From contig JAQSEB010000028.1 in assembly GCA_030063045.1 (NCBI GenBank), positions 310,001 through 374,000 of the forward strand: a DNA stretch of 64,000 nucleotides. The letters run 5' to 3'. Under the pieces are notes generated by a model. That model was not told where the DNA came from. It saw only the letters and a list, made by a program, of their open reading frames with translations, and did not search any database. Of the stretch, positions 26,656 to 38,125 are shown piece after piece; position 1 is the stretch's first letter; each line of letters starts with the position of its first letter. The position numbers were made by a program, and so were the translations under genes. This DNA comes from Pratylenchus scribneri. Lineage: Eukaryota > Nematoda > Chromadorea > Rhabditida > Pratylenchidae.

Positions 26656-28464
26656 AAACTCATAGAAAATTTCAATTTCAAAACTTTCAAATAGATGTAT
26701 GGCCTAGAATCTGCATTAAAAATACTATTAGAAAAGATTGTGAGGAATGATATTAAAATTCTGAAGAGAAATAGCGATTTTAAATTTTATTTTTTAAACT
26801 CATAGATAATTTCAATTTCAAAATATTCAAATAGATGTATGGCCTAGAATCTGCATTAAAAATACTATTGGAAAAGATTGTGAGGATTAATATTAAAATT
26901 CTGAAGAGAAATAGCGATTTTAAACTTTATTTTTTAAACTCAGAGAAAATTTCAATTTCAAAACTTTTAAATAGATGTATGGCCTAGAATCTGCATTAAA
27001 AATACTATTGGAAAAGATTGTGGGGATTAATATTAAAATTCTGAAGAGAAATAGCGATTTTAAACTTTATTTTTTAAACTCATAGAAAATTTCAATTTCA
27101 AAACTTTCAAATAGATGTATGGCCTAGAATCTGCATTAAAAATACTATTAGAAAAGATTGTGAGGAATGATATTAAAATTCTGAAGAGAAATAGCGATTT
27201 TAAATTTTATTTTTTAAACTCATAGATAATTTCAATTTCAAAACTTTCAAATAGATGTATGGCCTAGAATCTGCATTAAAAATACTATTGGAAAAGATTG
27301 TGGGGATTAATATTAAAATTCTGAAGAGAAATAGCGATTTTAAACTTTATTTTTTAAACTCATAGAAAATTTCAATTTCAAAACTTTCAAATAGATGTAT
27401 GGCCTATAATCTGTATTAAAAATACTATTGGAAAAGATTGTGGGGATTAATATTAAAATTCTGAAGAGAAATAGCGATTTTAAACTTTATTTTTTAAACT
27501 CATAGAAAATTTCAATTTCAAAACTTTCAAATAGATGTATGGCCTATAATCTGCATTAAAAATACTATTGGAAAAGATTGTGGGGATTAATATTAAAATT
27601 CTGAAGAGAAATAGCGATTTTAAACTTTATTTTTTAAACTCATAGATAATTTCAATTTCAAAACTTTCAAATAGATGTATGGCCTAGAATCTGCATTAAA
27701 AATACTATTGGAAAAGATTGTGGGGATTAATATTAAAATTCTGAAGAGAAATAGCGATTTTAAACTTTATTTTTTAGACTCATAGATAATTTCAATTTCA
27801 AAACTTTCAAATAGATGTATGGCCTATAATCTGTATTAAAAATACTATTGGAAAAGATTGTGAGGAATGATATTAAAATTCTGAAGAGAAATAGCGATTT
27901 TAAATTTTATTTTTTAAACTCATAGATAATTTCAATTTCAAAACTTTCAAATAGATGTATGGCCTAGAATCTGCATTAAAAATACTATTGGAAAAGATTG
28001 TGGGGATTAATATTAAAATTCTGAAGAGAAATAGCGATTTTAAACTTTATTTTTTAAACTCATAGAAAATTTCAATTTCAAAACTTTCAAATAGATGTAT
28101 GGCATAGAATCTGCATTAAAAATACTATTAGAAAAGATTGTGAGGAATGATATTAAAATTCTGAAGAGAAATAGCGATTTTAAATTTTATTTTTTAAACT
28201 CATAGATAATTTCAATTTCAAAACTTTCAAATAGATGTATGGCCTAGAATCTGCATTAAAAATACTATTGGAAAAGATTGTGGGGATTAATATTAAAATT
28301 CTGAAGAGAAATAGCGATTTTAAACTTTATTTTTTAAACTCATAGAAAATTTCAATTTCAAAACTTTCAAATAGATGTATGGCCTAGAATCTGCATTAAA
28401 AATACTATTAGAAAAGATTGTGAGGAATGATATTAAAATTCTGAAGAGAAATAGCGATTTTAAA

Positions 28465-28474
28465 TTTTTTTTTT
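28465..28474. other. T10 tract from loss of A, end of 13-mer copy 2
   Basis: Same lesion as at 26,646-26,655, 1,819 bp downstream and inherited through the 13-monomer duplication. The unit is 28,416-28,554. Confidence 0.87.
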
Positions 28475-29254
28475 AAACTCATAGAAAATTTCAATTTCAA
28501 AACTTTCAAATAGATGTATGGCCTAGAATCTGCATTAAAAATACTATTGGAGAAGATTGTGGGGATTAATATTAAAATTCTGAAGAGAAATAGCGATTTT
28601 AAACTTTATTTTTTAAACTCATAGAAAATTTCAATTTCAAAACTTTCAAATAGATGTATGGCCTAGAATCTGCATTAAAAATACTATTAGAAAAGATTGT
28701 GAGGAATGATATTAAAATTCTGAAGAGAAATAGCGATTTTAAATTTTATTTTTTAAACTCATAGATAATTTCAATTTCAAAACATTCAAATAGATGTATG
28801 GCCTAGAATCTGCATTAAAAATACTATTGGAAAAGATTGTGGGGATTAATATTAAAATTCTGAAGAGAAATAGCGATTTTAAACTTTATTTTTTAAACTC
28901 AGAGAAAATTTCAATTTCAAAACTTTCAAATAGATGTATGGCCTAGAATCTGCATTAAAAATACTATTGGAAAAGATTGTGGGGATTAATATTAAAATTC
29001 TGAAGAGAAATAGCGATTTTAAACTTTATTTTTTAAACTCAGAGAAAATTTCAATTTCAAAACTTTCAAATAGATGTATGGCCTAGAATCTGCATTAAAA
29101 ATACTATTGGAAAAGATTGTGGGGATTAATATTAAAATTCTGAAGAGAAATAGCGATTTTAAATTTTATTTTTTAAACTCATAGATAATTTCAATTTCAA
29201 AACTTTCAAATAGATGTATGGCCTAGAATCTGCATTAAAAATACTATTAGAAAA

Positions 29255-30514
29255 GATTGTGAGGAATGATATTAAAATTCTGAAGAGAAATAGCGATTTT
29301 AAATTTTATTTTTTAAACTCATAAATAATTTCAATTTCAAAACATTCAAATAGATGTATGGCCTAGAATCTGCATTAAAAATACTATTGGAAAAGATTGT
29401 GGGGATTAATATTAAAATTCTGAAGAGAAATAGCGATTTTAAACTTTATTTTTTAAACTCAGAGAAAATTTCAATTTCAAAACTTTCAAATAGATGTATG
29501 GCCTAGAATCTGCATTAAAAATACTATTGGAAAAGATTGTGGGGATTAATATTAAAATTCTGAAGAGAAATAGCGATTTTAAACTTTATTTTTTAAACTC
29601 ATAGAAAATTTCAATTTCAAAACTTTCAAATAGATGTATGGCCTAGAATCTGCATTAAAAATACTATTAGAAAAGATTGTGAGGAATGATATTAAAATTC
29701 TGAAGAGAAATAGCGATTTTAAATTTTATTTTTTAAACTCATAGATAATTTCAATTTCAAAATATTCAAATAGATGTATGGCCTAGAATCTGCATTAAAA
29801 ATACTATTGGAAAAGATTGTGGGGATTAATATTAAAATTCTGAAGAGAAATAGCGATTTTAAACTTTATTTTTTAAACTCAGAGAAAATTTCAATTTCAA
29901 AACTTTTAAATAGATGTATGGCCTAGAATCTGCATTAAAAATACTATTGGAAAAGATTGTTGGGATTAATATTAAAATTCTGAAGAGAAATAGCGATTTT
30001 AAACTTTATTTTTTAAACTCATAGAAAATTTCAATTTCAAAACTTTCAAATAGATGTATGGCCTAGAATCTGCATTAAAAATACTATTAGAAAAGATTGT
30101 GAGGAATGATATTAAAATTCTGAAGAGAAATAGCGATTTTAAATTTTATTTTTTAAACTCATAGATAATTTCAATTTCAAAATATTCAAATAGATGTATG
30201 GCCTAGAATCTGCATTAAAAATACTATTGGAAAAGATTGTGGGGATTAATATTAAAATTCTGAAGAGAAATAGCGATTTTAAACTTTATTTTTTAAACTC
30301 AGAGAAAATTTCAATTTCAAAACTTTTAAATAGATGTATGGCCTAGAATCTGCATTAAAAATACTATTGGAAAAGATTGTGGGGATTAATATTAAAATTC
30401 TGAAGAGAAATAGCGATTTTAAACTTTATTTTTTAAACTCATAGAAAATTTCAATTTCAAAACTTTCAAATAGATGTATGGCCTAGAATCTGCATTAAAA
30501 ATACTATTAGAAAA
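29255..30514. repeat. J-K-K trimer higher-order repeat, three copies
   Basis: There are three 420-bp trimers at 29,255, 29,675 and 30,095. Each has J with AACATTC or AATATTC, K with CAGAG (G68), then a plain K. The second and third share AATATTC and TTTTAAATAG and are the most alike. One private change, GTTGGG, is at about 29,959. Confidence 0.83.
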
Positions 30515-30794
30515 GATTGTGAGGAATGATATTAAAATTCTGAAGAGAAATAGCGATTTTAAATTTTATTTTTTAAACTCATAGATAATTTCAATTTCAA
30601 AACATTCAAATAGATGTATGGCCTAGAATCTGCATTAAAAATACTATTGGAAAAGATTGTGGGGATTAATATTAAAATTCTGAAGAGAAATAGCGATTTT
30701 AAACTTTATTTTTTAAACTCATAGAAAATTTCAATTTCAAAACTTTCAAATAGATGTATGGCCTAGAATCTGCATTAAAAATACTATTAGAAAA

Positions 30795-30937
30795 GATTGT
30801 GAGGAATGATATTAAAATTCTGAAGAAGAGAAATAGCGATTTTAAACTTTATTTTTTAAACTCATAGATAATTTCAATTTCAAAACTTTCAAATAGATGT
30901 ATGGCCTAGAATCTGCATTAAAAATACTATTAGAAAA
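30795..30937. repeat. 143-bp monomer with 3-base GAA duplication
   Basis: TGAAGAAGAG at 30,821-30,830 has an extra GAA compared with TGAAGAG. It is the only insertion in the array. The paralogous unit at 40,726 in the long-range duplication lacks it, so the insertion arose after that duplication. Confidence 0.92.
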
Positions 30938-31686
30938 GATTGTGAGGAATGATATTAAAATTCTGAAGAGAAATAGCGATTTTAAATTTTATTTTTTAAA
31001 CTCATAGATAATTTCAATTTCAAAACTTTCAAATAGATGTATGGCCTAGAATCTGCTTATAAAATACTATTAGAATAGATTGTGAGGAATGATATTAAAA
31101 TTCTGAAGAGAAATAGCGATTTTAAATTTTATTTTTTAAACTCATAGATAATTTCAATTTCAAAACTTTCAAATAGATGTATGGTCTAGAATCTGCATTA
31201 AAAATACTATTGGAAAAGATTGTGGGGATTAATATTAAAATTCTGAAGAGAAATAGCGATTTTAAACTTTATTTTTTAAACTCATAGAAAATTTCAATTT
31301 CAAAACTTTCAAATAGATGTATGGCCTAGAATCTGCTTATAAAATACTATTAGAATAGATTGTGAGGAATGATATTAAAATTCTGAAGAGAAATAGCGAT
31401 TTTAAATTTTATTTTTTAAACTCAGAGAAAATTTCAATTTCAAAACATTCAAATAGATGTATGGCCTAGAATCTGCTTATAAAATACTATTAGAATAGAT
31501 TGTGAGGAATGATATTAAAATTCTGAAGAGAAATAGCGATTTTAAATTTTATTTTTTAAACTCATAGATAATTTCAATTTCAAAACTTTCAAATAGATGT
31601 ATGGTCTAGAATCTGCATTAAAAATACTATTGGAAAAGATTGTGGGGATTAATATTAAAATTCTGAAGAGAAATAGCGATTTTAAA

Positions 31687-31696
31687 TTTTTTTTTT
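31687..31696. other. T10 tract from loss of A (paired with 41,615)
   Basis: A 139-bp unit (31,638-31,776) has lost the A in the T tract. It is a K unit by its first half but has T50 and T72 like J. The same unit occurs in the second long-range copy, with its tract at 41,615-41,624. Confidence 0.87.
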
Positions 31697-34600
31697 AAAC
31701 TCATAGATAATTTCAATTTCAAAACTTTCAAATAGATGTATGGCCTAGAATCTGCATTAAAAATACTATTGGAAAAGATTGTGGGGATTAATATTAAAAT
31801 TCTGAAGAGAAATAGCGATTTTAAACTTTATTTTTTAAACTCATAGATAATTTCAATTTCAAAACTTTCAAATAGATGTATGGCCTAGAATCTGTATTAA
31901 AAATACTATTGGAAAAGATTGTGGGGATTAATATTAAAATTCTGAAGAGAAATAGCGATTTTAAACTTTATTTTTTAAACTCATAGAAAATTTCAATTTC
32001 AAAACTTTCAAATAGATGTATGGCCTAGAATCTGCATTAAAAATACTATTAGAAAAGATTGTGAGGAATGATATTAAAATTCTTAAGAGAAATAGCGATT
32101 TAAAACTTTATTTTTTAAACTCATAGAAAATTTCAATTTCAAAACTTTCAAATAGATGTATGGTCTAGAATCTGCATTAAAAATACTATTAGAAAAGATT
32201 GTGAGAAATGATATTAAAATTCTGAAGAGAAATAGCGATTTAAAACTTTATTTTTTAAACTCATAGAAAATTTCAATTTCAAAACTTTCAAATAGATGTA
32301 TGGCCTAGAATCTGCATTAAAAATACTATTAGAAAAGATTGTGAGGAATGATATTAAAATTCTGAAGAGAAATAGCGATTTAAAACTTTAATTTTTAAAC
32401 TCATAGAAAATTTCAATTTCAAAACTTTCAAATAGATGTATGGCCTAGAATCTGCATTAAAAATACTATTAGAAAAGATTGTGAGGAATAATATTAAAAT
32501 TCTGAAGAGAAATAGCGATTTAAAACTTTATTTTTTAAACTCATAGAAAATTTCAATTTCAAAACTTTCAAATAGATGTATGGCCTAGAATCTGCATTAA
32601 AAATACTATTAGAAAAGATTGTGAGGAATAATATTAAAATTCTGAAGAGAAATAGCGATTTAAAACTTTATTTTTTAAACTCATAGAAAATTTCAATTTC
32701 AAAACTTTCAAATAGATGTATGACCTAGAATCTGCATTAAAAATACTATTAGAAAAGATTGTGAGGAATGATATTAAAATTCTGAAGAGAAATAGCGATT
32801 TAAAACTTTATTTTTTAAACTCATAGAAAATTTCAATTTCAAAACTTTCAAATAGATGTATGGCCTAGAATCTGCATTAAAAATACTATTAGAAAAGATT
32901 GTGAGGAATAATATTAAAATTCTGAAGAAAAATAGCGATTTAAAACTTTATTTTTTAAACTCATAGAAAATTTCAATTTCAAAACTTTCAAATAGATGTA
33001 TGGCCTAGAATCTGCATTAAAAATACTATTAGAAAAGATTGTGAGGAATGATATTAAAATTCTGAAGAGAAATAGCGATTTAAAACTTTATTTTTTAAAC
33101 TCATAGAAAATTTCAATTTCATGAATTTCAAATAGATGTATGGCCTAGAATCTGCATTAAAAATACTATTGGAAAAGATTGTGGGGATTAATATTAAAAT
33201 TCTGAAGAGAAATAGCGATTTTAAACTTTATTTTTTAAACTCATAGAAAATTTCAATTTCAAAACTTTCAAATATATATATAGCCTAGAATCTGCATTAA
33301 AAATACTATTAGAAAAGATTGTGAGGAATAATATTAAAATTCTGAAGAAAAATAGCGATTTAAAACTTTATTTTTTAAACTCATAGAAAATTTCAATTTC
33401 AAAACTTTCAAATAGATGTATGGCCTAGAATCTGCATTAAAAATACTATTAGAAAAGATTGTGAGGAATGATATTAAAATTCTGAAGAGAAATAGCGATT
33501 TTAAATTTTATTTTTTAAACTCATAGAAAATTTCAATTTCAAAACTTTCAAATAGATGTATGGCCTAGAATCTGCATTAAAAATACTATTAGAAAAGATT
33601 GTGAGGAATGATATTAAAATTCTGAAGAGAAATAGCGATTTAAAACTTTATTTTTTAAACTCATAGAAAATTTCAATTTCAAAACTTTCAAATAGATGTA
33701 TAGCCTAGAATCTGCATTAAAAATACTATTAGAAAAGATTGTGAGGAATAATATTAAAATTCTGAAGAAAAATAGCGATTTAAAACTTTATTTTTTAAAC
33801 TCATAGAAAATTTCAATTTCAAAACTTTCAAATAGATGTATGGCCTAGAATCTGCATTAAAAATACTATTAGAAAAGATTGTGAGGAATGATATTAAAAT
33901 TCTGAAGAGAAATAGCGATTTAAAACTTTATTTTTTAAACTCATAGAAAATTTCAATTTCATGAATTTCAAATATATATATAGCCTAGAATCTGCATTAA
34001 AAATACTATTAGAAAAGATTGTGAGGAATGATATTAAAATTCTGAAGAGAAATAGCGATTTAAAACTTTATTTTTTAAACTCATAGAAAATTTCAATTTC
34101 ATGAATTTCAAATATATATATAGCCTAGAATCTGCATTAAAAATACTATTAGAAAAGATTGTGAGGAATGATATTAAAATTCTGAAGAGAAATAGCGATT
34201 TAAAACTTTATTTTTTAAACTCATAGAAAATTTCAATTTCATGAATTTCAAATATATATATAGCCTAGAATCTGCATTAAAAATACTATTAGAAAAGATT
34301 GTGAGGAATGATATTAAAATTCTGAAGAGAAATAGCGATTTAAAACTTTATTTTTTAAACTCATAGAAAATTTCAATTTCATGAATTTCAAATATATATA
34401 TAGCCTAGAATCTGCATTAAAAATACTATTAGAAAAGATTGTGAGGAATGATATTAAAATTTTGAAGTGAAATAACGATTTAAAACTTTATTTTTTAAAC
34501 TCATAGAAAATTTCAATTTCAAAACTTTCAAATAGATGTATGGTCTAGAATCTGCATTAAAAATACTATTAGAAAAGATTGTGAGGAATGATATTAAAAT

Positions 34601-36116
34601 TCTGAAGAGAAATAGCGATTTAAAACTTTATTTTTTAAACTCATGGAAAATTTCAATTTCAAAACTTTCAAATAGATGTATGGTCTAGAATCTGCATTAA
34701 AAATACTATTAGAAAAGATTGTGAGGAATGATATTAAAATTCTGAAGAGAAATAGCGATTTAAAACTTTATTTTTTAAACTCATGGAAAATTTCAATTTC
34801 AAAACTTTCAAATAGATGTATGGTCTAGAATCTGCATTAAAAATACTATTAGAAAAGATTGTGAGGAATGATATTAAAATTCTGAAGAGAAATAGCGATT
34901 TAAAACTTTATTTTTTAAACTCATGGAAAATTTCAATTTCATGAATTTCAAATATATATATAGCCTAGAATCTGCATTAAAAATACTATTAGAAAAGATT
35001 GTGAGGAATGATATTAAAATTCTGAAGAGAAATAGCGATTTAAAACTTTATTTTTTAAACTCATAGAAAATTTCAATTTCATGAATTTCAAATATATATA
35101 TAGCCTAGAATCTGCATTAAAAATACTATTAGAAAAGATTGTGAGGAATGATATTAAAATTTTGAAGTGAAATAACGATTTAAAACTTTATTTTTTAAAC
35201 TCATAGAAAATTTCAATTTCAAAACTTTCAAATAGATGTATGGTCTAGAATCTGCATTAAAAATACTATTAGAAAAGATTGTGAGGAATGATATTAAAAT
35301 TCTGAAGAGAAATAGCGATTTAAAACTTTATTTTTTAAACTCATGGAAAATTTCAATTTCAAAACTTTCAAATAGATGTATGGTCTAGAATCTGCATTAA
35401 AAATACTATTAGAAAAGATTGTGAGGAATGATATTAAAATTCTGAAGAGAAATAGCGATTTAAAACTTTATTTTTTAAACTCATGGAAAATTTCAATTTC
35501 AAAACTTTCAAATAGATGTCTGGTCTAGAATCTGCATTAAAAATACTATTAGAAAAGATTGTGAGGAATGATATTAAAATTCTGAAGAGAAATAGCGATT
35601 TAAAACTTTATTTTTTAAATTCATGAAAAATTTCAATTTCAAAACTTTCAAATAGATGTATGGCCTAGAATCTGCATTATAAATACTATTAGAAAAGATT
35701 GTGAGGAATGATATTAAAATTCTGAAGAGAAATAGCGATTTAAAACTTTATTTTTTAAACTCATGGAAAATTTCAATTTCAAAACTTTCAAATAGATGTA
35801 TGGTCTAGAATCTGCATTAAAAATACTATTAGAAAAGATTGTGAGGAATGATATTAAAATTCTGAAGAGAAATAGCGATTTAAAACTTTATTTTTTAAAT
35901 TCATGAAAAATTTCAATTTCAAAACTTTCAAATAGATGTATGGCCTAGAATCTGCATTATAAATACTATTAGAAAAGATTGTGAGGAATGATATTAAAAT
36001 TCTGAAGAGAAATAGCGATTTAAAACTTTATTTTTTAAACTCATGGAAAATTTCAATTTCAAAACTTTCAAATAGATGTATGGTCTAGAATCTGCATTAA
36101 AAATACTATTAGAAAA

Positions 36117-36256
36117 GATTGTGAGGAATGATATTAAAATTCTGAAGAGAAATAGCGATTTAAAACTTTATTTTTTAAATTCATGAAAAATTTCAATTTC
36201 ATGAATTTCAAATATATATATAGCCTAGAATCTGCATTAAAAATACTATTAGAAAA
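36117..36256. repeat. Monomer with two copies of palindrome TTCATGAA
   Basis: This L-type unit has the perfect 8-bp palindrome TTCATGAA at 36,180-36,187 and again at 36,198-36,205, 18 bp apart. The first comes from T64 G69 A70 changes, the second from T86 G87 A89 changes. The units at 37,092 and 50,385 have the same pair. A role, for example as a protein-binding site, is not shown. Confidence 0.9.
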
Positions 36257-36816
36257 GATTGTGGGGAATAATATTAAAATTCTGAAGAAAAATAGCGATT
36301 TAAAACTTTATTTTTTAAACTCATAGAAAATTTCAATTTCAAAACTTTCAAATAGATGTATGGCCTAGAATCTGCATTATAAATACTATTAGAAAAGATT
36401 GTGAGGAATAATATTAAAATTCTGAAGTGAAATAGCGATTTAAAATTTTATTTTTTAAACTCATAGAAAATTTCAATTTCAAAACTTTCAAATAGATGTA
36501 TGGTCTAGAATCTGCATTAAAAATACTATTAGAAAAGATTGTGAGGAATGATATTAAAATTCTGAAGAGAAATAGCGATTTTAAATTTTATTTTTTAAAC
36601 TCATGGAAAATTTCAATTTCATGAATTTCAAATATATATATAGCCTAGAATCTGCATTAAAAATACTATTAGAAAAGATTGTGAGGAATGATATTAAAAT
36701 TCTGAAGAGAAATAGCGATTTAAAACTTTATTTTTTAAACTCATAGAAAATTTCAATTTCATGAATTTCAAATATATATATAGCCTAGAATCTGCATTAA
36801 AAATACTATTAGAAAA

Positions 36817-36951
36817 GATTGTATGATATTAAAATTCTGAAGAGAAATAGCGATTTTAAACTTTATTTTTTAAACTCATAGAAAATTTCAATTTCAAAAC
36901 TTTCAAATAGATGTATGGCCTAGAATCTGCATTAAAAATACTATTAGAAAA
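36817..36951. repeat. 135-bp monomer with 5-base deletion
   Basis: GATTGTATGATATT replaces GATTGTGAGGAATGATATT, a loss of GAGGA at positions 7-11. The rest of the unit is P-like (T37 T46 C50). Confidence 0.92.
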
Positions 36952-37791
36952 GATTGTGAGGAATGATATTAAAATTCTGAAGAGAAATAGCGATTTTAAA
37001 TTTTATTTTTTAAACTCATGGAAAATTTCAATTTCAAAACTTTCAAATAGATGTATGGTCTAGAATCTGCATTAAAAATACTATTAGAAAAGATTGTGAG
37101 GAATGATATTAAAATTCTGAAGAGAAATAGCGATTTAAAACTTTATTTTTTAAATTCATGAAAAATTTCAATTTCATGAATTTCAAATATATATATAGCC
37201 TAGAATCTGCATTAAAAATACTATTAGAAAAGATTGTGGGGAATAATATTAAAATTCTGAAGAAAAATAGCGATTTAAAACTTTATTTTTTAAACTCATA
37301 GAAAATTTCAATTTCAAAACTTTCAAATAGATGTATGGCCTAGAATCTGCATTATAAATACTATTAGAAAAGATTGTGAGGAATAATATTAAAATTCTGA
37401 AGTGAAATAGCGATTTAAAATTTTATTTTTTAAACTCATAGAAAATTTCAATTTCAAAACTTTCAAATAGATGTATGGTCTAGAATCTGCATTAAAAATA
37501 CTATTAGAAAAGATTGTGAGGAATGATATTAAAATTCTGAAGAGAAATAGCGATTTAAAACTTTATTTTTTAAACTCATAGAAAATTTCAATTTCATGAA
37601 TTTCAAATATATATATAGCCTAGAATCTGCATTAAAAATACTATTAGAAAAGATTGTGAGGAATGATATTAAAATTCTGAAGAGAAATAGCGATTTAAAA
37701 CTTTATTTTTTAAACTCATAGAAAATTTCAATTTCATGAATTTCAAATATATATATAGCCTAGAATCTGCATTAAAAATACTATTAGAAAA

Positions 37792-37926
37792 GATTGTATG
37801 ATATTAAAATTCTGAAGAGAAATAGCGATTTTAAACTTTATTTTTTAAACTCATAGAAAATTTCAATTTCAAAACTTTCAAATAGATGTATGGCCTAGAA
37901 TCTGCATTAAAAATACTATTAGAAAA
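37792..37926. repeat. 135-bp monomer with 5-base deletion (second copy)
   Basis: It has the same GAGGA deletion as the unit at 36,817, lies 975 bp downstream and is inherited through the 7-monomer duplication. Confidence 0.92.
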
Positions 37927-38115
37927 GATTGTGAGGAATGATATTAAAATTCTGAAGAGAAATAGCGATTTTAAATTTTATTTTTTAAACTCATAGATAA
38001 TTTCAATTTCAAAACTTTCAAATAGATGTATGGCCTAGAATCTGCATTAAAAATACTATTAGAAAAGATTGTGAGGAATGATATTAAAATTCTGAAGAGA
38101 AATAGCGATTTTAAA

Positions 38116-38125
38116 TTTTTTTTTT
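38116..38125. other. T10 tract from loss of A in J monomer
   Basis: A 139-bp J unit (38,067-38,205) has lost the A of the T tract. No adjacent duplication explains it, so it may be an independent event or a copy from a distant J unit. Confidence 0.85.

Larger units (their letters stand above)
24917..28554. repeat. Tandem 13-monomer higher-order repeat, two 1,819-bp copies
   Basis: 24,917-26,735 and 26,736-28,554 both read J K K J K K K K J K J K Jd. Shared private marks are GTGAGGATT in the second unit, TTTTTTAGAC in the eighth, CCTATAATCTGTATT, GGCATAG in the tenth, and a terminal 139-bp J with a T10 tract. Small differences (AACTTCATT and ATAGATAAT only in copy 1, near 25,527) show limited later drift. 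Confidence 0.92.
22539..32056. repeat. Satellite domain 3: J/K monomers
   Basis: All J and K units have T37 and T46. J has T50 and T72 (CATAGATAATTT). K has G8, T12 and A14 (GGGGATTAAT) and is preceded by G135 (TATTGGAAAAG). They alternate as J-K pairs, J-K-K trimers or longer K runs. A block of six E/G units (23,098-23,937) belongs to the 10-monomer duplication. Secondary marks are CAGAG (G68), AACATTC or AATATTC (A90 preceded by C89 or T89), CCTATAATCTG, GGCATAG and CTGCTTAT. Six of the 14 indels in the window fall here. Confidence 0.88.
30095..36536. repeat. Long-range segmental duplication, copy 1
   Basis: This stretch is colinear, in pieces, with 40,026-50,804. Matching pieces are 30,095-32,476 with 40,026-42,404; 32,477-33,456 with 44,085-45,064; 33,597-34,576 with 47,305-48,284; and 35,137-36,536 with 49,405-50,804. 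Shared rare marks in order are CTGCTTAT, a T10 tract, CTGTATT, CTTAAGAG, GTGAGAAATG, TTTAATTTTT, GAAGAAAAATAG, TTTGAAGTGAAATAAC, GATGTCTGG and GAAGTGAAATAG. The order of so many private marks makes common descent very likely. Confidence 0.88.
32057..37926. repeat. Satellite domain 4: L monomers with ATGAAT and TATATATATA variants
   Basis: Units combine T37 with A46 and C50 (GAGAAATAGC then GATTTAAAAC). About a third carry ATGAAT at 85-90, usually linked with loss of three G (99, 102, 106), giving an alternating AT tract of about ten bases before GCC. Others carry CATGG (G69), ATTCATGAAAAA (T64 G69 A70), GGTCTAG (T108) or ATTATAAAT. A rarer type (34,437 and 35,137) has TTTGAAGTGAAATAACG. All units are 140 bp except two 135-bp ones at 36,817 and 37,792. 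Confidence 0.86.
36117..38066. repeat. Tandem 7-monomer higher-order repeat, two 975-bp copies
   Basis: 36,117-37,091 and 37,092-38,066 share the order: ATTCATGAAAAA+ATGAAT unit; G8 A14 unit with GAAGAAAAATAG and ATTATAAAT; GAAGTGAAATAG unit; two ATGAAT units; the 135-bp unit; a J-like unit. The 5-base deletion in the sixth unit is identical, which proves duplication. The fourth and seventh units differ between copies in several positions. Confidence 0.9.

Noticed and set aside
33877..34436. TATA-box promoters in the TATATATATA variants
   Set aside because: The tract arises from linked base changes in a satellite unit and no gene or initiator follows. The resemblance alone is not evidence of a promoter.
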